The notes beneath the pieces were generated by a model, which searched no databases, was not told the origin of the DNA, and saw only the letters and a list, made by a program, of their open reading frames with translations. Positions 1-5,654 of a DNA stretch of 48,287 bases are shown in pieces (position 1 is the stretch's first letter; each line of letters begins with the position of its first letter). A program made the translations under genes and the position numbers. Location of the stretch: assembly GCF_014164585.1 (NCBI RefSeq), contig NZ_JACJFM010000038.1:1-48287 (forward strand), written 5' to 3'. Origin of the DNA: Oceanospirillum sediminis. Lineage in GTDB: Bacteria > Pseudomonadota > Gammaproteobacteria > Pseudomonadales > Halomonadaceae.

Positions 1-27
1 GTTTATCCCTGAATGAGAAAAAAGTCA

Positions 28-83
28 TGGACACTTATGAACAATTAAGCCTTTACGGGGTTATTGCTGCATGAAAGTGTCCA
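28..83. repeat. 9-bp inverted repeat pair, likely IS scar
   Basis: TGGACACTT at 28-36 and its exact reverse complement AAGTGTCCA at 75-83 enclose about 38 bp. The pair lies exactly where the neighbouring recombinase gene loses homology to its family. The sequence resembles an IS terminal repeat left by a deletion, but no transposase is visible in the window at this point. The element type is not determined. Confidence 0.4.
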
Positions 84-530
84 CAGTATTGCTATACGGT
101 TCTGTAATTCAAGCATGCTAATGATCTGATAGTTTCTCAGACCAATATCCATTCTGGCCCGGTTCATTAAAACCTGAAGCTGATCAGTCCCCAGATTACG
201 GGGTAATTGTTGAGGTAGCCGAATTCTGAGATCCACTTTGTGGAAAGGATTAACATCGATCTGCTCATCAAATTCCAGCCACCGGAACATGGCCTTGAGG
301 CAAGCTATACGTCTTTTTACAGAGCTGCTTTTGAGTCCATCTTCAAACAGGTGTTGTACGTAACCTGTGATCACATGCTTGTCTATATTTTTGATTTTCT
401 TGCGACCACCAACAAAAGTAATGAACTGCTTCAGATCGATGTCGTAAGCTTTCAGGGAGAGGTCTGACAGATTTTTATGGTAGCGGCAGTAATTCAGGTA
501 TTCTTTGACGCAGCTATTCAGTGTTGTCAT
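45..530 (-). pseudogene. Tyrosine recombinase (XerC/D-like), N-terminal fragment
   Basis: The first ~140 residues match the SAM-like N-terminal DNA-binding domain of XerC/D-type tyrosine recombinases, with a typical four-helix pattern (residues ~5-90: LSLKAYDIDLKQF, SSSVKRRIACLKAMFRWL) and the start of the catalytic domain (RNYQIISMLEL). At about position 107 the homology stops, and a 20-residue unrelated tail runs into the 9-bp inverted repeat. The catalytic Arg, His and Tyr residues are all missing, so the fragment cannot recombine DNA. It was probably cut by an IS insertion or deletion. It reads leftward and is followed on the right by accessory genes. It is not IntI-like in the visible part. 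Confidence 0.75.
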
Positions 531-750
531 TTTAATTCGCAGATACGTGAAAATTTTGCATGATCATATCATTGCGACAGAATTTGACGCTATATTTTTG
601 GGCCTGAATCTTTATTTCAATAAGTATGATTTGAAGTGGTACCAGAAAATGAAGAAAAAATATAACAGGTATTTTTTCTGATACTTTTCATGTAATTATC
701 GCCATGCAGTGTCCTCGGTGACTTTGCCTTTAAACTCTTGCCATATGCTG
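531..750. other. Gene-free spacer upstream of recombinase fragment
   Basis: No coding pattern is visible. The stretch is AT-rich and holds the first copy of the ~50 bp dispersed repeat (650-700). It must also hold the promoter of the leftward recombinase, but no clear box could be assigned. Confidence 0.5.
650..700 (+). repeat. Dispersed ~50 bp AT-rich repeat, copy 1
   Basis: The core TTTTTTCTGATACTTTTCA followed by GTAATTATC aligns with copies at 2471-2530 and 3176-3229 in the same orientation. This copy is the most diverged. Shared features are an A-rich left end, an ACAGG block, a T run, a CTGA...TCA small dyad and a TAATTATC right end. Confidence 0.65.
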
Positions 751-783
751 AAAAAAAAGGGATGGTCATCATAACCATCCCTT
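751..783 (-). terminator. Rho-independent terminator of the ABM-like gene
   Basis: Read on the minus strand, a 10-bp perfect stem (AAGGGATGGT / ACCATCCCTT, loop of 7) is followed by eight T residues. It lies 55 bp after the stop codon of the leftward gene ending at 838, so it closes the CAP-ABM transcription unit. Confidence 0.85.
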
Positions 784-837
784 ATCAGATCACCCGATGA
801 AACCGCTTTACCAGTCATTCTATGCGTTGATTGTCAT

Positions 838-1158
838 TCAACCTGTTTGCAGATGGCTGAACTCTTTTCGGGCAAAGCCTGACTGCCGGTCCAGCATGGT
901 GTTATGGGTTAGTGGCCAGTCCGGGTTATCCGGTGACGTTTTAAAGTAATGCAGGTTGTTTTTCAGAAAGGTCTGAAAAGGAACACCATTAACGTGCTGG
1001 CTGAAGGCGGCTTCGTCTTTATAGGCTTCTATAAACGTCACCTGAGTTTGTTCCTGTAAAGGAATCGGTTGAGGTGGCGATTCTATCGGGTTGTTGTCTG
1101 CATCCAGAACATCGGGTCCTGTCAGGCTGACGTTATATGCCAGTGTGTCTTTCTCCAT
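838..1158 (-). CDS. Antibiotic-biosynthesis-monooxygenase-like (ABM) small protein
   Basis: A 106-residue protein whose middle (EAYKDEAAFSQHVNGVPFQTFLKNN) matches the typical helix of ABM-fold proteins (YgiN-like quinol monooxygenases and stress-related dimeric ferredoxin-like proteins). The motif E-x-[YW]-x-[ND]-x-x-A-x-x-x-H is recognisable at residues ~45-70. ABM proteins act on quinone-like or hydroxylated aromatic substrates, often without a cofactor; no substrate can be proposed here. The start is supported by an AGGGA ribosome-binding site just upstream. It lies 28 bp downstream of the CAP-domain gene on the same strand, probably as an operon ending in the terminator at 751-783. The cytoplasmic location is inferred from the absence of a signal peptide. 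Confidence 0.6.
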   Translation of the reverse strand: MEKDTLAYNVSLTGPDVLDADNNPIESPPQPIPLQEQTQVTFIEAYKDEAAFSQHVNGVPFQTFLKNNLHYFKTSPDNPDWPLTHNTMLDRQSGFARKEFSHLQTG

Positions 1159-1186
1159 TTCCCTGATTTCTTCTGCCTGGTATGTG

Positions 1187-2413
1187 CTACTTGGACCTTG
1201 TCTTGAATTTCCAGCTTACTATAGAGTGATCCCCATCCAGCTCATACACCAGCTCAGCACGATATTCACTATCATATTGCAGCTCTTCAATTGGGAAGAA
1301 AGCAAATTCATGAGAGTCTAATTTATTATTTACATCTGTATATTGATCAATTCTGATTACTTCATCTATTAGAAGCCCCTGATCATCAAAAAGCTGAAAA
1401 GATATAATGTCTGGTGGGATAGGGAAGTAATAAGGGTTAAACGCAATGGACACAGGGTAGCCCGTTTTATCGTAGTTAGGAAGTGGGTCTGGTTTTTCTC
1501 CAGTGAAGTTAACTGGTATATCGATACTATTAGCATGAGGCCATATAATGAATGCAGGATTTTCTTTCAAAACCTGATTTTTTGCCTCCTTAAATTCACG
1601 CTCTCCAACTTTTCTGCTTTCAACTGCACATATGCCACTGTAAGATGTGCCGCCTTTGTAAGAATCATAAGAACAAAGGTGATTGATAAAGCTATTTGAA
1701 TAATTTATCACCAGGTTGTGACCACATTGATTTTCTTTGACTGAATAACCAGTACCAATAGAGTTCATCCTGAATGACAGCATAATAAAACGGTGATAAA
1801 TACCGGAGAACAGCCGATCGATAGATGACTTTAGAGTCCTGCTGTATGATATAACTTCAGAAACTTGATTAGATTGACCTCCGGTGTGCATTGCCCGATT
1901 TGCTGCTGTTTTACCTGTGAACTGGGGAGAGTACCTTTCTTCTGTATGCCCAGTTGTGTCATTAGCAATTAAGTAATCGCTATGCTTCTGGGCTGCATTT
2001 TCAAGATAGTCTGCTCTCTGCATTCGTATCATGCCAGCCTGCTCCCTTAGTTGAGCATGATATTTGTAAATTTCTTCTTTAGATATAAAATCTGGCCTGC
2101 AGCTATGGGTTTTATAGTATTCTTGATACTGATCTTTGTAATGAGCTCTCCAGCCAATCTCTACAGGCTCTTCTCCGTATCGCCCCCCCTGAATGTATAC
2201 TTTACTACTCTCATCAATACCAAGGTATATTTTTGTATCTGGATAAAAGCGATAGGTCCAGCCATTTTCTGTTTGCGTTTCTTCCTGGCCAGGGAATAGG
2301 TCAGGGTATTCAAATTCGGCCCAGTTCAGGAATCGATCATTGTTATCGAAGTAACCGTAAGATGCTGCAGGCAGAGTAGAGAGAAGCAAAATGTATGCGA
2401 TATTCCTGATCAC
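1187..2413 (-). CDS. Secreted SCP/CAP-domain protein with N-terminal WAE-LFP-YYP module
   Basis: A 408-residue exported protein. Residues 1-20 form a Sec signal peptide (cleavage near AASYG|Y). Residues ~27-90 contain NWAEFEYPDLFP, YRFYPDTKIYLG and VYIQGG, a short module I recognise from many secreted gammaproteobacterial proteins but cannot name functionally. Residues ~110-285 look like a CAP/SCP fold (LENAAQKHSDYL, IANDTTGHTE, MLSFRMNSIGTGY), with the conserved His pair expected of that family; the Cys residues suggest disulphides outside the cytoplasm. The last ~120 residues form a beta-rich domain ending WKFKTRSK. CAP proteins bind lipids or act in host contact, but the role here is unknown. 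It is the first gene of a leftward two-gene unit with the ABM-like gene. Confidence 0.65.
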   Translation of the reverse strand: MIRNIAYILLLSTLPAASYGYFDNNDRFLNWAEFEYPDLFPGQEETQTENGWTYRFYPDTKIYLGIDESSKVYIQGGRYGEEPVEIGWRAHYKDQYQEYYKTHSCRPDFISKEEIYKYHAQLREQAGMIRMQRADYLENAAQKHSDYLIANDTTGHTEERYSPQFTGKTAANRAMHTGGQSNQVSEVISYSRTLKSSIDRLFSGIYHRFIMLSFRMNSIGTGYSVKENQCGHNLVINYSNSFINHLCSYDSYKGGTSYSGICAVESRKVGEREFKEAKNQVLKENPAFIIWPHANSIDIPVNFTGEKPDPLPNYDKTGYPVSIAFNPYYFPIPPDIISFQLFDDQGLLIDEVIRIDQYTDVNNKLDSHEFAFFPIEELQYDSEYRAELVYELDGDHSIVSWKFKTRSK

Positions 2414-2470
2414 GATTAAATCCTGTTGAAGTATGAAGTCATCATCTTTTATCTCATGTAGTAGCCTTGG

Positions 2471-2530
2471 GTGAAAGCAGAAAAAAGCAGGATAGGCACT
2501 TTTTTCCTGATATTTTTCAGGTAATTATCA
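2471..2530 (+). repeat. Dispersed ~50 bp AT-rich repeat, copy 2
   Basis: The best preserved copy. It runs GTGAAAGCAGAAAAAAG, then a T run, CCTGATATTTTTCAGG (CCTGA/TCAGG dyad) and TAATTATCA. It sits between the leftward CAP gene and the rightward TA operon. Confidence 0.75.
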
Positions 2531-2615
2531 CCTGTGGCTCCGCAATCAGGCAAGGCACACCGAGAGTATTGCCCAAAATACATTTGGCCAGAACCGGAAA
2601 TAGGATCTAAAATAA

Positions 2616-2631
2616 GCACTGATTTTAGTGC
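2616..2631. promoter_or_regulatory. Palindrome upstream of antitoxin gene, likely TA operator
   Basis: GCACT-gatttt-AGTGC is a perfect 5-bp-arm inverted repeat ending 15 bp before the antitoxin ATG. Antitoxins of this family normally bind short palindromes over their own promoter, so autoregulation is the likely role. Binding is inferred. Confidence 0.5.
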
Positions 2632-2646
2632 CGATTTGGTGTTGTT

Positions 2647-2898
2647 ATGAGACAGATTTTAGCGGATTACTCAGCCAGTATTTCAGAGCTGAAAAAGAAC
2701 CCGACAGCTTTGCTGAATAAGGCTGAAGGTTCAGCAGTGGCTATTTTAAATCACAATACGCCTGCGGCTTATCTGGTTCCTGCGGAAACCTATGAATTGA
2801 TGATGGATATGCTTGATGACTATGAGCTGGCAAAGTTGGTAGAGAGCCGTCGGGCAGATCTGTCTGAAGCGGTAGAAGTCAATATTGATGACTTATAA
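2647..2898 (+). CDS. Type II antitoxin, Phd/YefM (StbD-like)
   Basis: An 83-residue antitoxin. Residues 1-55 (DYSASISELKKNPTALL, SAVAILNHNTPAAYLVPAETYE) match the Phd/YefM N-terminal DNA-binding fold as in StbD. The acidic C-terminus (DLSEAVEVNIDDL) is the usual toxin-binding tail. The antitoxin should neutralise the downstream RelE-fold toxin and repress the operon through the palindrome at 2616-2631. The stop overlaps the toxin start by 11-14 bp, the usual translational coupling for such pairs. Confidence 0.85.
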   Translation: MRQILADYSASISELKKNPTALLNKAEGSAVAILNHNTPAAYLVPAETYELMMDMLDDYELAKLVESRRADLSEAVEVNIDDL

Positions 2899-3175
2899 GC
2901 TCAAGTTCTTGCCGGTCGCTCAAAAGGAGTGGAGTAAACTGGCACCGCCCATCCAGCACCAGTTTAAAAAGAAACTGAGAGAGCGTTTGGATAACCCTCA
3001 TGTTCCTTCTGCAAAACTTCGGGGTTATGAATCGGTTTATAAAATTAAACTTCGTACTGCTGGTTACCGTTTGGTGTATGAAGTGATAGACGATGAGATC
3101 GTTGTGTACGTTCTGGCAATCGGCAAGAGAGATAAAGACGCTGTATACAGAACGTTAGCCTCCAGATCTGGTTGA
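2885..3175 (+). CDS. Type II toxin, RelE/StbE family mRNA interferase
   Basis: A 96-residue basic protein with the RelE/ParE fold pattern: YKLKFLPVAQKEWSKL near the N-terminus, LRGYESVYKIKLRTAGYRLVYEV in the middle and a C-terminal VYVLAIGKRDKDAVYR. It is close in layout to StbE. RelE-type toxins cut mRNA on the ribosome; activity here is inferred from the family and from the retained basic residues in the central strands. The start may be the first or second of two adjacent ATG codons (2885 or 2888). The third copy of the dispersed repeat begins at the base directly after the stop codon. Confidence 0.85.
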   Translation: MMTYKLKFLPVAQKEWSKLAPPIQHQFKKKLRERLDNPHVPSAKLRGYESVYKIKLRTAGYRLVYEVIDDEIVVYVLAIGKRDKDAVYRTLASRSG

Positions 3176-3229
3176 GTGAAAGAAAAATAAGACAGGCATT
3201 TTTTCCTGATATTTTTCAGTTAATTATCA
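3176..3229 (+). repeat. Dispersed ~50 bp AT-rich repeat, copy 3
   Basis: GTGAAAGAAAAATAAGACAGG, a T run, CCTGATATTTTTCAG and TAATTATC align closely with copy 2. It abuts the toxin stop codon with no spacer. Confidence 0.75.
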
Positions 3230-3549
3230 TCTTTCACTGACAAACAGCTGATAGTTCCTGTTAAAACGTTTAGAGAACTCGCCAAAGTGCTGCAACAGAT
3301 GGTGAAGCCTGCTCTGTTCCGGGATGTTGGCCAGCATGCTATGCAGGACATTCTTTCAGGATGTTTTTCTTCTATTTGCTGTGATTTGAGTCTTCCAGTA
3401 GGGAAGCGATGATATTGACGCCATCCAGCCCGTTAATCAGTACATCATGGGTAAAGGTCATCTCTGCTTCAATCCGTTTTTCTGCAGAAAAATCAGAGGT
3501 GAGGGTACTCCGGGTACGGTATCCGGATCTGTTTGCCTTTATACTGACC
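3230..3549. other. Degraded coding debris between repeat copy 3 and the HigA remnant
   Basis: No intact gene. On the minus strand the stretch 3372-3509 reads as a protein-like tail (EKRIEAEMTFTHDVLINGLDG and onward) ending in a stop at 3372, but it has no recognisable family and its upstream part is lost. It may be a further gene fragment. Confidence 0.3.
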
Positions 3550-3663
3550 GATCTCAGCAGGATCAAAGTAACCGTTTCACCAGAGATGGCGTTGCGTTTG
3601 TCTGAGGCTCTGGGTCGTACAGCAGAAAGCTGGCTGGCCATGCAGGGTAATTACGATCGCTGA
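3550..3663 (+). pseudogene. HigA-like antitoxin, C-terminal remnant
   Basis: The last ~36 codons read LSRIKVTVSPEMALRLSEAL then GRTAESWLAMQGNYDR, the hallmark second half of HigA/VapI XRE antitoxins (SPEMALRL...T.E.WL.MQ..YD). The N-terminal helices are absent: the open frame continues upstream to 3409 but in sequence unlike the family. No HigB toxin gene adjoins it. The fragment probably has no function. Confidence 0.65.
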
Positions 3664-3832
3664 CAGGCCGAACTGGTTTTGTTATGAGGCGGACTTTGTC
3701 AGTTTGATATGGTTATCTTTGATGTCATTCGGCTGGGTGTCGGTACTCGATAGGTGTCTCTGCAGGTAAAACAACCCGGCCCATCACCACGCACATTCCC
3801 GGCAAACAGACTCATGCCATTCTGTATTATTT
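3664..3832. other. Gene-free spacer before small secreted protein
   Basis: Only a 38-codon minus-strand open frame (3699-3815, FAGNVRGDGPGCFTC) is visible. It has no clear ribosome-binding site or known family. Otherwise nothing is recognised. Confidence 0.3.
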
Positions 3833-3875
3833 CGTTATAACGACCTTTCATTTTTTGCTTTTAACTCTGAGTTAA
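3833..3875 (+). promoter_or_regulatory. Two palindromes upstream of the small secreted protein
   Basis: CGTTATAACG (3833-3842) and TTAACTCTGAGTTAA (3861-3875, 7-bp arms around one base) are both perfect. They lie about 100 bp ahead of the start codon in an AT-rich stretch, where operators would be expected. The binding protein is unknown. Confidence 0.4.
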
Positions 3876-3971
3876 CACACAAGTAACAAGCAGAGGGCTA
3901 CCTAAAAATATCAGCCTGGTTAACATACGCATCATCAAGTTACGACTTACAAGTTCAAGAGGAATTAAACC

Positions 3972-4274
3972 ATGAATACTTTTACTAAACTGATTGTTGC
4001 TTCTGTTGCTGCTGTATCTTTTCAGGCGGTTGCTGATACCAGTACCACTAACAACCCATTTGCAGCGATTGAGCCTGCGGGTTACTCTCAGGAAGCGAAT
4101 CTGAGCGGTTCATCTGCTATCAGCAATGATGTTGTTACCCTGAAAGTGATTGAGCCGGTATCCAGCTCTAAAGAAGCACAACTGACTGATTCAAATGATT
4201 TTTCGTATGATTTTGAAGAAGTGGCTTTCCACGATGTAGAGCCGGTTTCAGTATCTAAAGAAGCGCTGCTGTAA
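3972..4274 (+). CDS. Small exported protein with EPxxxSxEAxL repeats
   Basis: A 100-residue protein with a strong AGAGGA ribosome-binding site and a clear Sec signal peptide (cleavage after residue ~21, AVA|DT). The mature ~79 residues are acidic and low in aromatic residues. They carry three copies of a short motif: AIEPAGYSQEANL, VIEPVSSSKEAQL and DVEPVSVSKEALL, the last ending the protein. Spacing between copies is ~30 residues, so the mature chain is essentially a three-unit repeat. I do not recognise a family. Location should be periplasmic or extracellular. It stands alone between degraded genes but its frame and translation signals are intact, so it looks functional. Confidence 0.7.
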   Translation: MNTFTKLIVASVAAVSFQAVADTSTTNNPFAAIEPAGYSQEANLSGSSAISNDVVTLKVIEPVSSSKEAQLTDSNDFSYDFEEVAFHDVEPVSVSKEALL

Positions 4275-4715
4275 GCTGTCTGGCAGCATTCAATGCTGAA
4301 CTTGCAGGGTTGCATACAGACAGATGTTTATATTGATAACCAGAATCTCCCAATATGACTATCCATATAAACCTGAAATAAAAGGGATACGATCTGACAG
4401 GTGATAAGGTTGAGGTTAATACTGTTTTAACCAAATCTTATTGCCTGCGATCTTTTATAGTTGTTCTATCTTTTTTCTTCTTATTGTTTCATGATTTACA
4501 AATGATTTATGTGTTGTATATCGCTTCGATAACCTGAGGGATGTATTCCCTGGCTGCGCTTTTCCAATATACCTTTTGCTTTATCCATGATGCTGACCAA
4601 TCCGCCTGACACGGCCACAGCAAAATCACTGCTCATTCAGAAATTTTTAGTCGTTTATGCATGATGGGTTGGATATACTAATTTTTTAATAATTAGTAGT
4701 TAAAGGCTTGTCACA
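4275..4715. other. AT-rich gene-free stretch
   Basis: No supported gene. A 46-codon minus-strand frame (4496-4636, beginning MSSDFAVAVSGGLVSIMDKA) looks protein-like but lacks a ribosome-binding site and a recognised family. It could be a fragment or a small unknown gene. Confidence 0.3.
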
Positions 4716-4943
4716 GTGAAAATGCCCCTTGTTCCGCCTGCTTCGGATCGTCTGCTGGATATACTGAATAAGGGAGATGAGTCCCTGTTTCAGTTGTTGT
4801 TCAGTTCAGATATTGGCCCATGTGATGATAAAGGCCGATATATGCACTGGGATAAGCTACGTCACCTGACACCTTCTGCAGGTTTTACCTCTGAGCTGTA
4901 CTGGCATGCAAATATATCAGAACTGATCAGGCAGGTGGGCTAG
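4716..4943 (+). pseudogene. Fic-family protein, N-terminal fragment
   Basis: Residues ~40-60 read DKGRYMHWDKLRHLTPSAGF, a signature of the N-terminal region of Fic/DOC proteins that precedes the AMP-transferase domain (typically GRYLHWDKLRHLTPPEG). The frame stops after 75 codons, and the HPFxxGNGR active-site region is absent here and downstream. Start is GTG at 4716 or ATG at 4722. The truncation point lies just before the inverted-repeat element at 4980, so an insertion-associated deletion is likely. Confidence 0.65.
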
Positions 4944-4979
4944 TACAGCTGAATGTGTCATCTGGCGTCCCACTATACA

Positions 4980-5079
4980 GACGTAACATACTGATTTCAT
5001 TAGGTGCTAAAAGAGCGAATTCTATCAGGGTTAGTTATTCTTCTTAGTAAAAATATCATTATATTCAGTATGTTACGTC
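4980..5079. repeat. 100-bp element with 15-bp perfect terminal inverted repeats
   Basis: GACGTAACATACTGA (4980-4994) and TCAGTATGTTACGTC (5065-5079) are exact reverse complements; with one mismatch the pairing extends to about 18 bp. The 70-bp interior is AT-rich and non-coding. It could be a MITE, or the arm sites of an integrase/excisionase, given the tRNA fragment and integrase fragment directly to the right. Confidence 0.55.
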
Positions 5080-5111
5080 TTCAAAAAGATAAAAGTGGGG
5101 TTGTGGGGGGC

Positions 5112-5139
5112 GGAGGTTCGAATCCTCTCGTCCCGACCA
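5112..5139 (+). other. tRNA 3'-end fragment, likely attachment-site remnant
   Basis: The sequence reads as a T stem-loop (GGAGG-TTCGAAT-CCTCT) followed by seven acceptor bases CGTCCCG, discriminator A and CCA. No D arm or anticodon arm precedes it, so it is not a functional tRNA. Such 3' ends are the usual attB target of tyrosine integrases, and an integrase catalytic fragment lies 100 bp away. The tRNA identity cannot be fixed; the acceptor would pair with CGGGACG. Confidence 0.75.
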
Positions 5140-5158
5140 TCGTTTTATCTTGAAAAAT

Positions 5159-5188
5159 AGCAACTTATAATGAGTTGCTGTTTTTTTT
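5159..5188 (+). terminator. Rho-independent terminator after tRNA fragment
   Basis: AGCAACT-tataatg-AGTTGCT followed by a G and eight T residues. It is the typical end of a tRNA transcription unit, which suggests that the terminator travelled with the tRNA 3' end. Confidence 0.8.
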
Positions 5189-5236
5189 CGTCTGTCGTTT
5201 GCAGAAGTTTTGCAGATAGTTTGCAGACAAAATCCC

Positions 5237-5460
5237 TCATTTCAGTGTTTTTCTATCGTAATTTGCCGCTTTTGCCGGTGTCCATTTCTGCTGATACCCT
5301 GCCAGATAGTGCTCTGTCATTTCTGCATTAGAGTGGCCCATTAATGCCTGTACGGCATAGGTGTCTGAACCTGTTTTTTCCAGCAAGTGACCTCCCAGTG
5401 ATCGAATTTCATGAAAGGTCGGACGGGCATTTTCCGGAAGCCCCGCTGTGTCGGGATAGT
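5237..5460 (-). pseudogene. Phage-type tyrosine integrase, C-terminal fragment
   Basis: About 70 residues match the end of lambda/P2-type integrases. The HxxR motif is in TFHEIRSLGG, the second His in LMGHSNAEMT and the nucleophile Tyr in TEHYLAG. The upstream half is missing: at 5460 the gene is interrupted by the IS3-derived element. The small open frame continues into IS sequence, but that part is not native. It is a different gene from the recombinase fragment at 45-530. Its closeness to the tRNA 3' end supports a former integrative element at this site. Confidence 0.8.
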
Positions 5461-5654
5461 TGTCCAATAAACCTGTACTGAATAAAAACAAACAGTGGAC
5501 ACATGGACTGGATATGCCTCGTTATTCTGATTCACGCCGTGAAGCCATACTGAAGAAACTGGAAGCCTGTAGGTGATGTCACTCTGAATCCGGTAAAAGA
5601 AAAAGAGATGAACCGCTCTGTTAATCAAGCAGGCTGAAACCTGTTTATTGGACA
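5461..5654 (+). mobile_element. Internally deleted IS3-family element (194 bp)
   Basis: The ends are TGTCCAATAAAC (5461) and GTTTATTGGACA (5654), a perfect 12-bp inverted pair. Inside, 5514-5576 encodes the first ~18 residues of an IS3-type OrfA (MPRYSDSRREAILKKLEA). From ~5551 a different frame gives the transposase C-terminus (RNWKPVGDVTLNPV... to the stop at 5635-5637), nearly the same as the transposase end at 48158-48287. The two parts meet within AAACTGGAAGCC, a plausible microhomology deletion. The element cannot code for a transposase but keeps both ends, so it could be mobilised in trans. Confidence 0.75.

Larger units (their letters stand above)
2414..2646. other. Divergent intergenic region between CAP gene and toxin-antitoxin pair
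   Basis: Holds repeat copy 2 and the TA operator-like palindrome. The TAATTAT box at the right end of the repeat could serve as a -10 element, but this is only an inference. Confidence 0.4.

Noticed and set aside
650-3229. Integron attC interpretation of the ~50 bp repeats
   Set aside because: No RYYYAAC/GTTRRRY core pair or long imperfect palindrome, and the nearby recombinase fragment is not IntI-like.
5112-5139. Complete tRNA gene
   Set aside because: Only the T arm and 3' acceptor are present; no D or anticodon arm can be folded from the upstream bases.
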